From the NCBI RefSeq assembly GCF_004011805.1, contig NZ_ML137198.1, forward strand, positions 124,001-188,000: a stretch of DNA of 64,000 nucleotides, read 5' to 3'. Below, piece after piece: positions 17,466 to 25,480 of the stretch. The DNA comes from Piscinibacter defluvii (GTDB lineage: Bacteria; Pseudomonadota; Gammaproteobacteria; Burkholderiales; Burkholderiaceae_C). Position 1 is the stretch's first letter; every line of letters begins with the position of its first letter. A model generated the notes under the pieces. It ran no database searches. It was not told the origin of the DNA and was given only the letters and a program-made list of their open reading frames with translations. Both the position numbers and the translations under genes were made by a program.

Positions 17466-18368
17466 ATGCCCGGATCCGCCCTGCACGAGGACACGCCGCC
17501 GCTGGCCACGCATGCGCTGCCGGTCGGCCACGGCCACGTGCTGCACGTGGCCGAGCACGGCGTGGCCGACGGCCTCCCGGCGCTCGTGCTGCACGGCGGG
17601 CCGGGCTCGGGCGGCACGCCGCTGCTGCGGCGCTTCTTCGACCCGCGGCGCTGGCGCATCGTCTGCCCCGACCAGCGCGGCGCCGGGCGCAGCACACCGC
17701 GCGGCGCGACCGACCACAACACCATGGCCGAGCTGCTGGACGACCTGCGCCGCGTGCGCGAGGCGCTCGGCATCGAGCGCTGGCTGGTGGTCGGCGGCTC
17801 CTGGGGTGCGACGCTTGCGATCGCCCATGCCGCGGCCGAACCCTCGGCTATCGACGGCCTGCTGCTGCGCGCCACCTTCCTGGCCCGGCGCGAGGACATC
17901 GAGGCCTTCGCCGCCGCGGCCGATCTGGACCTGGCCGCCCTCGCCCACGCGCTGCACGGCACCGACCGGTCCGCCGCGCGCCAGGCGGCGCGCCGCTGGT
18001 GGCGCGCCGAGCAGCAGCTGGCCGGCACGGCACCGGGCGAGCCCGACGCGGCCCAGCTCGACGCCCTGGTCGACCGCTACCGCGTGCAGAGCCACTACCT
18101 GCGCGCCGACTGCTTTCTGGCCGAGTCGCCGCTGCTGGCGCGCTGCGCCGCGCTGCCGCAGGTGCCCACGCTGCTGCTGCACGGCAGCGCCGACCGCATC
18201 TGCCCGCCGGCCGGGGCGCGCCTGGTGGCGGCTGCGCTGCCGCACGCGCGGCTGCGCTGGGTCGAGGGCGCCGGCCACGACCCCACCCACCCCGCGATGG
18301 TCGCGGCGATGGTGCGCGCGCTGGAGCGCTTCGCCGCCGACGGCCGTTTCGACGAGCCCGCTGCATGA
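17466..18368 (+). CDS. Proline iminopeptidase-like alpha/beta hydrolase
   Basis: A 300-residue alpha/beta hydrolase with the proline iminopeptidase signature: HGGPGSGGT (oxyanion loop), PDQRGAGRST, and the nucleophile elbow GGSWGAT with the catalytic serine; GHDPTHP near the C-terminus holds the likely catalytic histidine. Such enzymes remove N-terminal proline from peptides. It is divergent from pqqA and overlaps the histidine kinase gene by four bases. PQQ is released from a peptide by proteolysis, and peptidases (PqqF/PqqG elsewhere) sit near pqq genes, so a role in trimming PqqA products is plausible but unproven. ATG at 17466 is the start nearest the conserved domain. Confidence 0.8.
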   Translation: MPGSALHEDTPPLATHALPVGHGHVLHVAEHGVADGLPALVLHGGPGSGGTPLLRRFFDPRRWRIVCPDQRGAGRSTPRGATDHNTMAELLDDLRRVREALGIERWLVVGGSWGATLAIAHAAAEPSAIDGLLLRATFLARREDIEAFAAAADLDLAALAHALHGTDRSAARQAARRWWRAEQQLAGTAPGEPDAAQLDALVDRYRVQSHYLRADCFLAESPLLARCAALPQVPTLLLHGSADRICPPAGARLVAAALPHARLRWVEGAGHDPTHPAMVAAMVRALERFAADGRFDEPAA

Positions 18369-19732
18369 CGCTGCGCCTGAAGATCAACCTGATCGTCGGC
18401 GCGCTGACGGTGCTGTTCACGCTGGTCGTGATGGGGCTGCAGCTGCGCAGCATGCGCGACTCGGTGCACGAGGAGGTGGTGGCGGCCAACCGGGTCGCCG
18501 CACAGCTGCTCAACCGCACCGTCTGGCGCTACGCGGCGCAGGGCACGCCGGCGATGCTGGCCTTCCTGCAGGGCATCGGCCGGGTGCGCTCGAACGACAT
18601 CACGCTGCTGGACGGCGCCGGCACCGTGCTCTACCGCTCGCCGCCGTCGACCTACAAGGCCGGGCGCGATGCCCCGGCCTGGTTCGAGGCGCTGATCGCC
18701 CCGCCGCCGTCGACGCAGTCGATCGAATTCCCGGACGGCCGGCTCGAGGTGCGCTCGAACGCCTCGCGCGCCGCGGTCGATGCCTGGGACTACCTGTTCT
18801 GGCTGGTGGTCGGCGCGCTGGCCATGCTGGTGCTCGTCAATGCGGCGGTGTTCTGGCTGGTCGGCCGCACGGTGCGGCCGTTCGGGCAGATCGTCGACGC
18901 GCTCAACCAGCTGCAGGGCGGGCGCTTCGACGTCGCACTGCCGCCGCTGCCGGGCCGCGAGGCGGCGGCCATCGGTGCGGCCTTCAACCGCATGGTCGGC
19001 GAGCTGCAGACCCACATCGAGACCGAGCGGCGTGCCGCACGGGCCGAGGCGCAGCTGTCCGACAACCGCGAGCTGACGCGCTGGATCGACCAGCATGTCG
19101 AGCAGGAGCGCCGCATGATCGCGCGCGAGCTGCACGACGAGCTGGGCCAGTCGGTCACCGCGATGCGCAGCATGGCGTTGTCGATCGCGCAGCGCGTCGG
19201 CTCGCGCGACCCGGCCTCGGAGCAGGCGGCGCGCGTGATTGCCGACGAATCCTCGCGGCTGTACGACGCGATGCACGGCATCATCCCGCGCCTGGCGCCG
19301 CTGGTGCTGGACAACTTCGGCCTGGCCGAGGCGCTCGACGACCTGGTCGAGCGCACCCGGCGCAGCCAGCCCGGCGTGACGATCGACACGCGGGTGAGGC
19401 TGGGCGAGGTGCCGCTGGCGCCCGAGCTCGCGCTGACGCTCTACCGCGCCGTGCAGGAGGGTCTGACCAATGCGCTACGCCATGGCGAGGCCACGCAGGT
19501 GCAGGTGCATCTGGCGGCCGACGCGCAGGGCGTGCAGCTCGAGCTGCGCGACAACGGCCGCGGCCTGCCGCCGCAGGGCTGGCAACGCCCCGGCCACTAC
19601 GGCCTGCGCTGGCTGGCCGAGCGGGTGGAGACCCTGCGCGGCAGCCTGCGCATCGAGCCGGCCCAGCCGCACGGCGTGCTGCTCGCCGTGCAGGTGCCCC
19701 TGCCCGTGCCCGATTCCCTGGAGACCCGATGA
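18365..19732 (+). CDS. Membrane sensor histidine kinase of the NarL/HisKA_3 type
   Basis: A 455-residue kinase. Predicted layout: transmembrane helix at about residues 8-27, a periplasmic sensor region of about 110 residues, second helix in YLFWLVVGALAMLVLVNAAVF (about 141-165), HAMP linker, then HisKA_3 dimerisation with the phospho-acceptor in RMIARELHDELGQS, and the ATPase region with EGLTNALRHG and DNGRGLP. ATG overlaps the hydrolase stop and its own end overlaps the response regulator. Kinases of this kind (MoxY/FlhS type) control methanol oxidation in other methylotrophs. Lying next to pqqA and xoxF, it probably senses a periplasmic signal for that system. Confidence 0.85.
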   Translation: MTLRLKINLIVGALTVLFTLVVMGLQLRSMRDSVHEEVVAANRVAAQLLNRTVWRYAAQGTPAMLAFLQGIGRVRSNDITLLDGAGTVLYRSPPSTYKAGRDAPAWFEALIAPPPSTQSIEFPDGRLEVRSNASRAAVDAWDYLFWLVVGALAMLVLVNAAVFWLVGRTVRPFGQIVDALNQLQGGRFDVALPPLPGREAAAIGAAFNRMVGELQTHIETERRAARAEAQLSDNRELTRWIDQHVEQERRMIARELHDELGQSVTAMRSMALSIAQRVGSRDPASEQAARVIADESSRLYDAMHGIIPRLAPLVLDNFGLAEALDDLVERTRRSQPGVTIDTRVRLGEVPLAPELALTLYRAVQEGLTNALRHGEATQVQVHLAADAQGVQLELRDNGRGLPPQGWQRPGHYGLRWLAERVETLRGSLRIEPAQPHGVLLAVQVPLPVPDSLETR

Positions 19733-20361
19733 CGATCCGCGTGATGCTGGTCGACGACCATGCGCTGGTGCGCATGGGCTTCCGCATGCTGCTGGCCGAT
19801 GCCGCCGTCGAGGTGGTGGCCGAGCTCGACAGCGGCGAGCAGGCCTGCGCCGAGTACGGCCGCGTCAAGCCCGACGTGGTGGTGATGGACATCTCGATGC
19901 CCGGCATGGGCGGGCTGGAGGCGGTGCGGCGCATCCTGGCGCAGGACGCCAAGGCGCGCATCCTGGTGCTCTCGGCGCACGAGGACACGGCCCACCCGCG
20001 CCGCGTGCTGCGCGCCGGCGCGCTTGGCTACCTGACCAAGCGCAGCGCGCCCGACGCGCTGATCGCCGCGGTGAGCGCGGTGGCCGCCGGCGAGGCGTAC
20101 GTGGACGCGCAGACCGCCCGCTCGCTGGCGATGGCCCAGGTCAAGGGCGAGACCAGCCCGGCCGAGGCGCTGTCGGAGCGCGAGTTCTCGGTCTTCATCC
20201 AGCTCGCACGCGGCCAGAGCGTGGCGCAGATCGCCGAGAACCTGAAGCTCTCGCCCAGCACCGTCGGCACCCACCTGTACCACGTCAAGCAGAAGCTCGG
20301 CGCCAGCAACCAGTCCGAGCTGACACTGGTGGCGCTGCAGTGGGGTCTGATCCAGATCTGA
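19729..20361 (+). CDS. LuxR-family response regulator paired with the histidine kinase
   Basis: A 210-residue regulator. The receiver domain has the acidic pair in VDDHA, the phospho-acceptor in VVMDISMPGMGG and the conserved lysine in YLTKRSAP. The C-terminal LuxR-type helix-turn-helix runs from LSEREFSVFIQLARGQS through IAENLKLSPSTVGTHLYHVKQKLG. The ATG overlaps the kinase stop by four bases. It is the expected partner of the kinase and may activate xoxF, pqqA or the operon of accessory proteins. No target site could be recognised. Confidence 0.88.
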   Translation: MTIRVMLVDDHALVRMGFRMLLADAAVEVVAELDSGEQACAEYGRVKPDVVVMDISMPGMGGLEAVRRILAQDAKARILVLSAHEDTAHPRRVLRAGALGYLTKRSAPDALIAAVSAVAAGEAYVDAQTARSLAMAQVKGETSPAEALSEREFSVFIQLARGQSVAQIAENLKLSPSTVGTHLYHVKQKLGASNQSELTLVALQWGLIQI

Positions 20362-20365
20362 GGCA

Positions 20366-20411
20366 CCTGACGCGCCACGCCCCGCACATCAAGGGTTAAC
20401 CCTCGGTCAGG
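20366..20411. repeat. Inverted repeat with palindrome GGGTTAACCC
   Basis: Arms CCTGAC (20366-20371) and GTCAGG (20406-20411) enclose the perfect 10-bp palindrome GGGTTAACCC (20393-20402). It lies between the response regulator and the peptidase gene. It could be an operator for the peptidase or a rho-dependent/weak terminator for the two-component operon; there is no T-run. Confidence 0.4.
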
Positions 20412-20476
20412 CACGGCGGTTGCGTTGCCCACCGTCAAGGCGCGTCGCCGTTTGCGGCGCCCCAGCGAGGTGCGGC

Positions 20477-21109
20477 ATGCAGTGGCTCCGGTGTCTTCTC
20501 CTGTTCCTTCCCCTGGTCGGCACGGCGCGCGCCGAGGACATCGTCGACGTGCTGCGGCGTTCGCAGCAGCTGCGCCTGGAGCAGCAGAGCACCGCCGACC
20601 CGGACGGCCCGCGCGCCGAGACGGTGCGGCGCACCTTCACGGCGCTGGTGGCCGCGGCACCCGGCCTGCCGCCGGTGGACCTGCACGTGATCCGCGGGCC
20701 GGTGCTGGCCGAGACGGTGCACGGCCACATCGTGCTGGCCAACGAATCCCTGGCCGATCTGCCGGAGGGCGAGCGCTTCTTCGTGCTGGCGCACGAACTC
20801 GGCCACGTGATGCAGCACCACTGGCTGCAGATGGCGCTGGTCTACCAGAAGTGGATCCCCGGCGAGGTGAGCCCGGAACTCGCCGACGCGGTGGCCGACC
20901 GGCTCGGCCGCGACGCCTCCGCGCTGGCGCACCGCCAGGAGTTCGAGGCCGACGCCTTCGCGCTGCAGTTGCTGCAGCGCACCGGGCAGGACCCGGCGCT
21001 GGCCATCCGCGCCTTCATGCGCCTGGGCCCGACCCCCGACACCGCCACCCACCCCGGCACGCGCAAGCGCGTCGCCTCGCTGCGCGCGGCGCTGGCCGGC
21101 AGCGAGTGA
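20477..21109 (+). CDS. Exported M48-family zinc metallopeptidase
   Basis: A 210-residue protein with a signal peptide (MQWLRCLLLFLPLVGTARA) and the zinc motif HELGHVMQHH, with a likely third ligand in EFEADAFAL. That is the minimal M48 pattern, without the transmembrane helices of HtpX and without the TPR tail of BepA. The ATG at 20477 directly heads the signal; an earlier in-frame ATG gives a non-signal prefix. It probably degrades or trims proteins in the periplasm. It converges with the chemoreceptor gene, whose stop codon begins at the very next base. Confidence 0.78.
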   Translation: MQWLRCLLLFLPLVGTARAEDIVDVLRRSQQLRLEQQSTADPDGPRAETVRRTFTALVAAAPGLPPVDLHVIRGPVLAETVHGHIVLANESLADLPEGERFFVLAHELGHVMQHHWLQMALVYQKWIPGEVSPELADAVADRLGRDASALAHRQEFEADAFALQLLQRTGQDPALAIRAFMRLGPTPDTATHPGTRKRVASLRAALAGSE

Positions 21110-22219
21110 TCAGGCGGCGATGCGGAACGAGCCCATCGACTGGTTGAGCCGGCCGGACTGGTCCTGCAGCGACTGGGCTGCCGCGGCGAGCTGCTCCACC
21201 AGCGCGGCGTTCTGCTGCGTGACGGTGTCGATGTGCGCCACCGCCTGGTTGATCTGCACCAGGCCCTCGCCCTGCGACTGACCGGCTTCGGCGATCTCGC
21301 CGATCAGCGCCGAGACCTTCTGCACGCTGGCCACGATCTCGCGCATCCGGCCGCCGGCTTCGTCGACCAGCTTCGAGCCGGCCTCGACGCGGCCCGACGA
21401 ATCGCCGATCAGCGTCTTGATCTCGCGCGCCGCGGTCGAGCTGCGCTGCGCCAGCGCGCGCACCTCGGAGGCCACCACCGCGAAGCCGCGGCCGTGCTCG
21501 CCGGCGCGCGCCGCCTCGACGGCCGCGTTCAGCGCGAGGATGTTGGTCTGGAACGCGATGCCGTCGATCACGCCGATGATCTCGCCGATGCGCGACGCGC
21601 TGGCATTGATCTCGCCCATGCGCTGCACCACCTGCTGCATGGTCTGCGCGCCCTGCTCGGCGACGCGGTGCGACTGCTGCACCACCTCGCGGGCCTGCTG
21701 CGCGGTGCGCGCCGTCTCCTGCACCGACTGCGACAGGTGCTGCATCGAACTGGCGGTCTGCTGCAGCGCGCTGGCCTGGCTCTCGGTGCGCGAGGACAGG
21801 TCGGTGTTGCCGGTGGCGATCTCGGCGGACGCGACCCCCACGCCATCGGCCGTCTGGCGCACCTCCTGCACCATGCCGCGCAGCTTCTTGCGCATCGCGT
21901 TGAGCTCGTAGCGCAGCCAGGAGATCTCGTCCTTGCCGGGCGACTCGATCTTGGTCTCCAGGTCGCCGCCGGCGATGCGGATGACCGCCTGCACCGTGGG
22001 CTCGACACTGGACTTGATGCTGGCGACGATGGCCCAGGTCGCCACGGCGCCGAACAGGGCGACCGCGCCGGTGGCCACGGCCAGCGGTGCGGCCAGGCCG
22101 GTGTTGCCGTGTGAGGCCGCCCACGCGCCGACCGCGCCGAGCGACACCGTCGCCGCCCCCATGGCCGTGAACCCGAATACCACCCGCTTCACCAGGCTAA
22201 AGCGCCGAACCCATTCCAT
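21110..22219 (-). CDS. Methyl-accepting chemotaxis protein without a periplasmic sensor domain
   Basis: A 369-residue chemoreceptor. Two hydrophobic helices (about residues 14-36 and 44-66) are separated by only about eight residues, so there is no periplasmic ligand domain. A HAMP-like stretch follows, then a long coiled coil with the highly conserved hairpin tip [37 protein letters not shown] (shown in part) and methylation helices either side. The signal could be an internal one such as redox state or membrane energy, as for other receptors with minimal sensing parts. Two ribosome-site-like stretches lie upstream of ATG 22219. Confidence 0.88.
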   Translation of the reverse strand: MEWVRRFSLVKRVVFGFTAMGAATVSLGAVGAWAASHGNTGLAAPLAVATGAVALFGAVATWAIVASIKSSVEPTVQAVIRIAGGDLETKIESPGKDEISWLRYELNAMRKKLRGMVQEVRQTADGVGVASAEIATGNTDLSSRTESQASALQQTASSMQHLSQSVQETARTAQQAREVVQQSHRVAEQGAQTMQQVVQRMGEINASASRIGEIIGVIDGIAFQTNILALNAAVEAARAGEHGRGFAVVASEVRALAQRSSTAAREIKTLIGDSSGRVEAGSKLVDEAGGRMREIVASVQKVSALIGEIAEAGQSQGEGLVQINQAVAHIDTVTQQNAALVEQLAAAAQSLQDQSGRLNQSMGSFRIAA

Positions 22220-22318
22220 GTGGATGCCTCCATCGATGCCGCGACCGGCATGCTGCCCTGCGCCGGTTCCTGCCGCGGCTATCGGTCGATCGACGCCGGC
22301 ACTTGAGCAGGCAGTGAC

Positions 22319-22981
22319 TTATTCGACGTCGATCACGGTCCAACCGTGCCGTTGTGCATGCTCGCGTAGCCGCGCATCGGGCCTAACCGCCACCGGGTCG
22401 GTGACGGCGCACAGCAAGGGCAGGTCGCTGGCGGAATCCGAGTAGAACCAGGAGCGGGTGAATGCGGCGAGCCCGGGGTGGCCCCGGCGGGCCAGCCAGT
22501 CCGCCACATGGCGGGTCTTGTGCTCGCGGTGACAAGGCAGGCCGGCGATGGCACCGGTCGGCCGGCCGTCGGCGCCGAGTTCGGGCTCGGTGGCCAGCAC
22601 CTGGTCCAGCCCGAAGCCACGCGCCAGCGGCTCGGCGATCAGCCGGCTGGTCGCGGTGACCAGCGCACACAGGTCGCCGGCCGCCAGGTGGCGCCGCACC
22701 AGCGCACGGGTGGCCTCGGGCAGGCGCGGCTGCATGGCCGACCCGAACTCGGCACGCCAGGCGGCGAGCCGGGCCGGCTCGAAGGCTGCCAGCGGGCCGA
22801 CGGCGGCACGGTGCAGCGCATGGATGTCCAGCGCGCCGGCCACGTACTGGTGGCAGCAGTCCAGGTAGCGCGTCTCCACCTCGGGCGGCAGCGCGCCGCG
22901 CGCGATCAGGAAGCGCGTCCAGGCCATGCCGCTGTCGAACGGGATCAGCGTGTGGTCGAGGTCGAACAGGGCCAGGTTCAC
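22319..22981 (-). CDS. HAD-superfamily phosphatase of the SerB-like IB type
   Basis: A 220-residue hydrolase with the DxDxT nucleophile motif in LFDLDHTLIPFDSG, the middle Ser/Thr motif in LVTATS, and the final acidic motif in YSDSASDLPLL. Those belong to the HAD-IB group of phosphoserine-phosphatase-like enzymes. The GTG start overlaps the stop of pabBC by four bases (GTGA), so the two are co-translated. Association with p-aminobenzoate synthesis could mean a phosphatase step in pterin or H4MPT synthesis, but HAD-IB proteins are widespread and the substrate cannot be read. Confidence 0.78.
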   Translation of the reverse strand: MNLALFDLDHTLIPFDSGMAWTRFLIARGALPPEVETRYLDCCHQYVAGALDIHALHRAAVGPLAAFEPARLAAWRAEFGSAMQPRLPEATRALVRRHLAAGDLCALVTATSRLIAEPLARGFGLDQVLATEPELGADGRPTGAIAGLPCHREHKTRHVADWLARRGHPGLAAFTRSWFYSDSASDLPLLCAVTDPVAVRPDARLREHAQRHGWTVIDVE

Positions 22982-24810
22982 GGCAGCGCGCCCGCCGGCT
23001 GCCGCAGGCGCGCGGGCAGCACGCCGCGCAGCGCGTTGCAGACCACCAGGGCCTCGGCGCGCGCCAGGTCGCGCAGGTCCAGGCGGCGCTCGGCGGCCTG
23101 CCAGGCCGGGTCGTCGAGCAGCACGGAGCGCATCACGCCGGGCAGCGCACCATCGGCCAGCGGCGGCGTCCACCAGCGGCCGTCCAGGCGCACGAAGACC
23201 GAGCTGCGCCCGCCCTCGACGAGCCGGTCGTCGGCGCCGAGGAACAGGCTGTCGAAGGCACCGGCCGCCTCGGCGGCACGCACGCCGGCGTCGTAATGCG
23301 CGCGCCGGGTGGTCTTGTGCGCGGCCAGCGGGTCGGCGTCGGGCAGGCGCTGCGGCGCGATCAGCAGGTCCACCACGGCCTCGGCCAGCGGCGCCAGCGG
23401 CGCACGGCTCAGCCCGAGGCGCCCGTTCTTCGCCAGGGCCAGGCGCAGGCGCTGGGGCCGGCCGTCGCCCTGCCCCGCCGCGTCGTGCAGCGCCTCGCGC
23501 GCCGCGTCGCGGTCGAACTCGAAGCCGAGCGCGGCGGCGCTGCGCTGCAGCCGCGCCAGATGGCGTTCCAGGTACGGCAGGCTGCCGTCGCCCCGGGCGA
23601 GTACGGTCTCGAACAGCTCGAAGCCCGGATCCAGCCCGGTCAGGAAACGCGCCTTGAGGCGGCATTCCTCGTACTCGTCGGCGGCGACGCTGTCCTTCAC
23701 GATGCCGGCGCCGATGCCCAGCCGCAGCGGCCGCGTGCCGTCGGCCTGCGGCGCACCGAGCACCAGCGTGCGGATGGCCACGGACAGGCACAGGTCGCCC
23801 AGCCGCCGCCCCGGCGGCGCGGCTTCGAGCCAGCCGATCGCGCCGCAGTACAGGCCGCGCGGCGTGCTCTCGATCGCGGCGATCAGGCCCATCGTGTGGT
23901 GCTTGGGCGCGCCGGTGATCGAGCCGCAGGGGAACACGGCGCGCAGCAGCGCGGCGAGGTCGACCTCGGGCCTGAGCCGCGCCTGCACCGTGGAGGTCAT
24001 CTGGAACACGGTGGCGTAGGGCTCGATCGCGAACAGCTCGGGCACCGCGACAGAACCGGTCTCCGCGATGCGCCCGAGATCGTTGCGCAGCAGGTCGACG
24101 ATCATCAGGTTCTCGGCGCGGTTCTTGACGTCCAGCGACAGCAGGCGCGCCGTCTCGCTGTCGCCTTCGGGCGCAGTGATGCGCCCGGCCGTGCCCTTCA
24201 TCGGCCGCGCGGTGGCGAGGCCGCCGGCATGCCGCACGAACAGCTCGGGCGAGAGCGAGAGCACGCAGGCGCCCTCGGGCAGCGCGACGAAGGCACCGTA
24301 GGCCACCGGCTGGCGCGTGCGCAGCGCACGGTAGAGCACCAGCGGCTCGCCGTAGGCGCGGCCGGTGAGGCGGTAGGTGTAGTTGACCTGGTAGGTCTCG
24401 CCGTCGGCGATGGCGGCATGGATGCGTGCGATCGCCGCACCGAACTCCTCGCCCGTGACGCTCGCATGCAGGTCCAGCGTGCCGCAGGGTTCGTCGGCCA
24501 GCGTGGCCAGGCGCTCGTCGACCTGCGCGCGCGCGAGCCGCTCGAGGCACTCGAACATCAGCACGCGCAGGCTGGCGTCGCGGTCGCGCTCGCGCACGCC
24601 GGCGCCCAGCAGCTTCGCACCCCATTCGTAGTCGGCCAGCAGCACGGCGTGCAGGCCGGCGCGCTGGTCGGCCTCGAGCGCCGCGCACACCGCCTCGAGC
24701 GTGGCCGGGTCGCTGCAGCGGTGCTCGCGCACGAAGCCGGTGTAGAGCCGGCTGGTCGGGTGTTCCGCGCTCGAATCGCGGTCGTCCAGGAGGACGAACG
24801 GCGAGTCCAC
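22978..24810 (-). CDS. pabB: Fused aminodeoxychorismate synthase component I / aminodeoxychorismate lyase (PabBC)
   Basis: A 610-residue fusion. Residues 1-370 are chorismate-binding PabB: PMKGTAGR carries the lysine that separates PabB from anthranilate synthase, and CGSITGAPK is the active-site loop. From about residue 385 (FELFETVL) to the end a fold-IV PLP domain resembles the lyase PabC, with HKTTRR holding the PLP-lysine candidate. The product is p-aminobenzoate, needed for folate and also for the arylamine of tetrahydromethanopterin. Its location beside fae and fhc suggests supply for H4MPT synthesis. Sequence fits fused PabBC proteins of other betaproteobacteria. Confidence 0.92.
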   Translation of the reverse strand: MDSPFVLLDDRDSSAEHPTSRLYTGFVREHRCSDPATLEAVCAALEADQRAGLHAVLLADYEWGAKLLGAGVRERDRDASLRVLMFECLERLARAQVDERLATLADEPCGTLDLHASVTGEEFGAAIARIHAAIADGETYQVNYTYRLTGRAYGEPLVLYRALRTRQPVAYGAFVALPEGACVLSLSPELFVRHAGGLATARPMKGTAGRITAPEGDSETARLLSLDVKNRAENLMIVDLLRNDLGRIAETGSVAVPELFAIEPYATVFQMTSTVQARLRPEVDLAALLRAVFPCGSITGAPKHHTMGLIAAIESTPRGLYCGAIGWLEAAPPGRRLGDLCLSVAIRTLVLGAPQADGTRPLRLGIGAGIVKDSVAADEYEECRLKARFLTGLDPGFELFETVLARGDGSLPYLERHLARLQRSAAALGFEFDRDAAREALHDAAGQGDGRPQRLRLALAKNGRLGLSRAPLAPLAEAVVDLLIAPQRLPDADPLAAHKTTRRAHYDAGVRAAEAAGAFDSLFLGADDRLVEGGRSSVFVRLDGRWWTPPLADGALPGVMRSVLLDDPAWQAAERRLDLRDLARAEALVVCNALRGVLPARLRQPAGALP

Positions 24811-24855
24811 GACGCGTCAAGCAGTCGCCGCGGATCCGGCTTCGCCGGTCCGCTG

Positions 24856-24884
24856 GCGGCGCCCCCCCGGGGGGGAGGCGCCGC
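24856..24884. repeat. GC-only palindrome between pabBC and the Fae paralogue
   Basis: Arms GCGGCGCC (24856-24863) and GGCGCCGC (24877-24884) enclose a run of Cs then Gs, making a nearly perfect 29-base palindrome. The rest of the 98-base gap is similarly C/G-run rich. Related runs occur near 38878-38921 and 51541-51600. It looks like the short dispersed intergenic elements common in Burkholderiales genomes and may act as a weak terminator on either strand. Confidence 0.5.
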
Positions 24885-24908
24885 AGGCGCTTCCGGGGGG
24901 GGGCCCGT

Positions 24909-25439
24909 TCACGACCAGTCGTCCATGTCGTGCTTGATGCTGTGGCGGTTGGCGATCAGTTCTTCGACCGAGGGCTCGTTGTTCAGCGCGCGCCTGATCG
25001 CCAGCTTGGTGGCCTCGTAGTTGGTGCGGTACATGTCCTTCTTGTCGAGGTTCGGGTCCTTCGCGCAGCGCGGGTCGATCCACACCAGGCTGATGATGCA
25101 CAGCTCGTTGGCCAGCGCCTTGGGGATGGTGCCCTCGATCAGGCAGTCGACCACCGCGTCGGCGGTGGCGCTCTGCACCACGCCGCCGAACAGGTCGATG
25201 TTGGCCACGTCCTTGAGCGTCACCTTCGGCACGATGATGGTCGCCGGGCGCACCAGCTGGTTGCAGGCGCGGATCGCGAACATCGCGGTGTGGCCCTTGG
25301 TCTGCGCCATCATGTTGGCGAAGGCCTGGCCCACCGGGCCGCTGGTGCGGCCGATCAGGATCTCCGGCATCGCATCGGTGAACTGGCCTTCGGCCGCGAG
25401 CACGGTCGCCTCGCCGGCGTGGAACAGGTAGTCGTTCAT
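24909..25439 (-). CDS. Formaldehyde-activating enzyme paralogue lacking the catalytic histidine
   Basis: A 176-residue member of the Fae family (YEATKLAIRRALNNEPSV near the end is diagnostic). Compared with the canonical copy at 39591-40100, the active-site segment [13 protein letters not shown] reads TDAMPEILIGRTSG here: His is replaced by Met24 and Asp by another residue. The histidine is proposed to act in catalysis in Methylobacterium Fae, so this protein may not condense formaldehyde with H4MPT efficiently. It may instead sense or bind formaldehyde or the pterin. It lies after fhcC (41-base gap) with a GGAG-type ribosome site, so it is likely expressed with the fhc operon. Confidence 0.88.
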   Translation of the reverse strand: MNDYLFHAGEATVLAAEGQFTDAMPEILIGRTSGPVGQAFANMMAQTKGHTAMFAIRACNQLVRPATIIVPKVTLKDVANIDLFGGVVQSATADAVVDCLIEGTIPKALANELCIISLVWIDPRCAKDPNLDKKDMYRTNYEATKLAIRRALNNEPSVEELIANRHSIKHDMDDWS

Positions 25440-25480
25440 GTCGTCGTCTGCAGTGGATGGAAAGGAGGAGGCGGCGATTC

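Noticed and set aside
17431-20361. 976-residue plus-strand open frame
   Set aside because: It is mostly a shifted reading of the hydrolase, kinase and regulator genes with a very biased Arg/Pro/Ala composition; only its C-terminal part is the real regulator.
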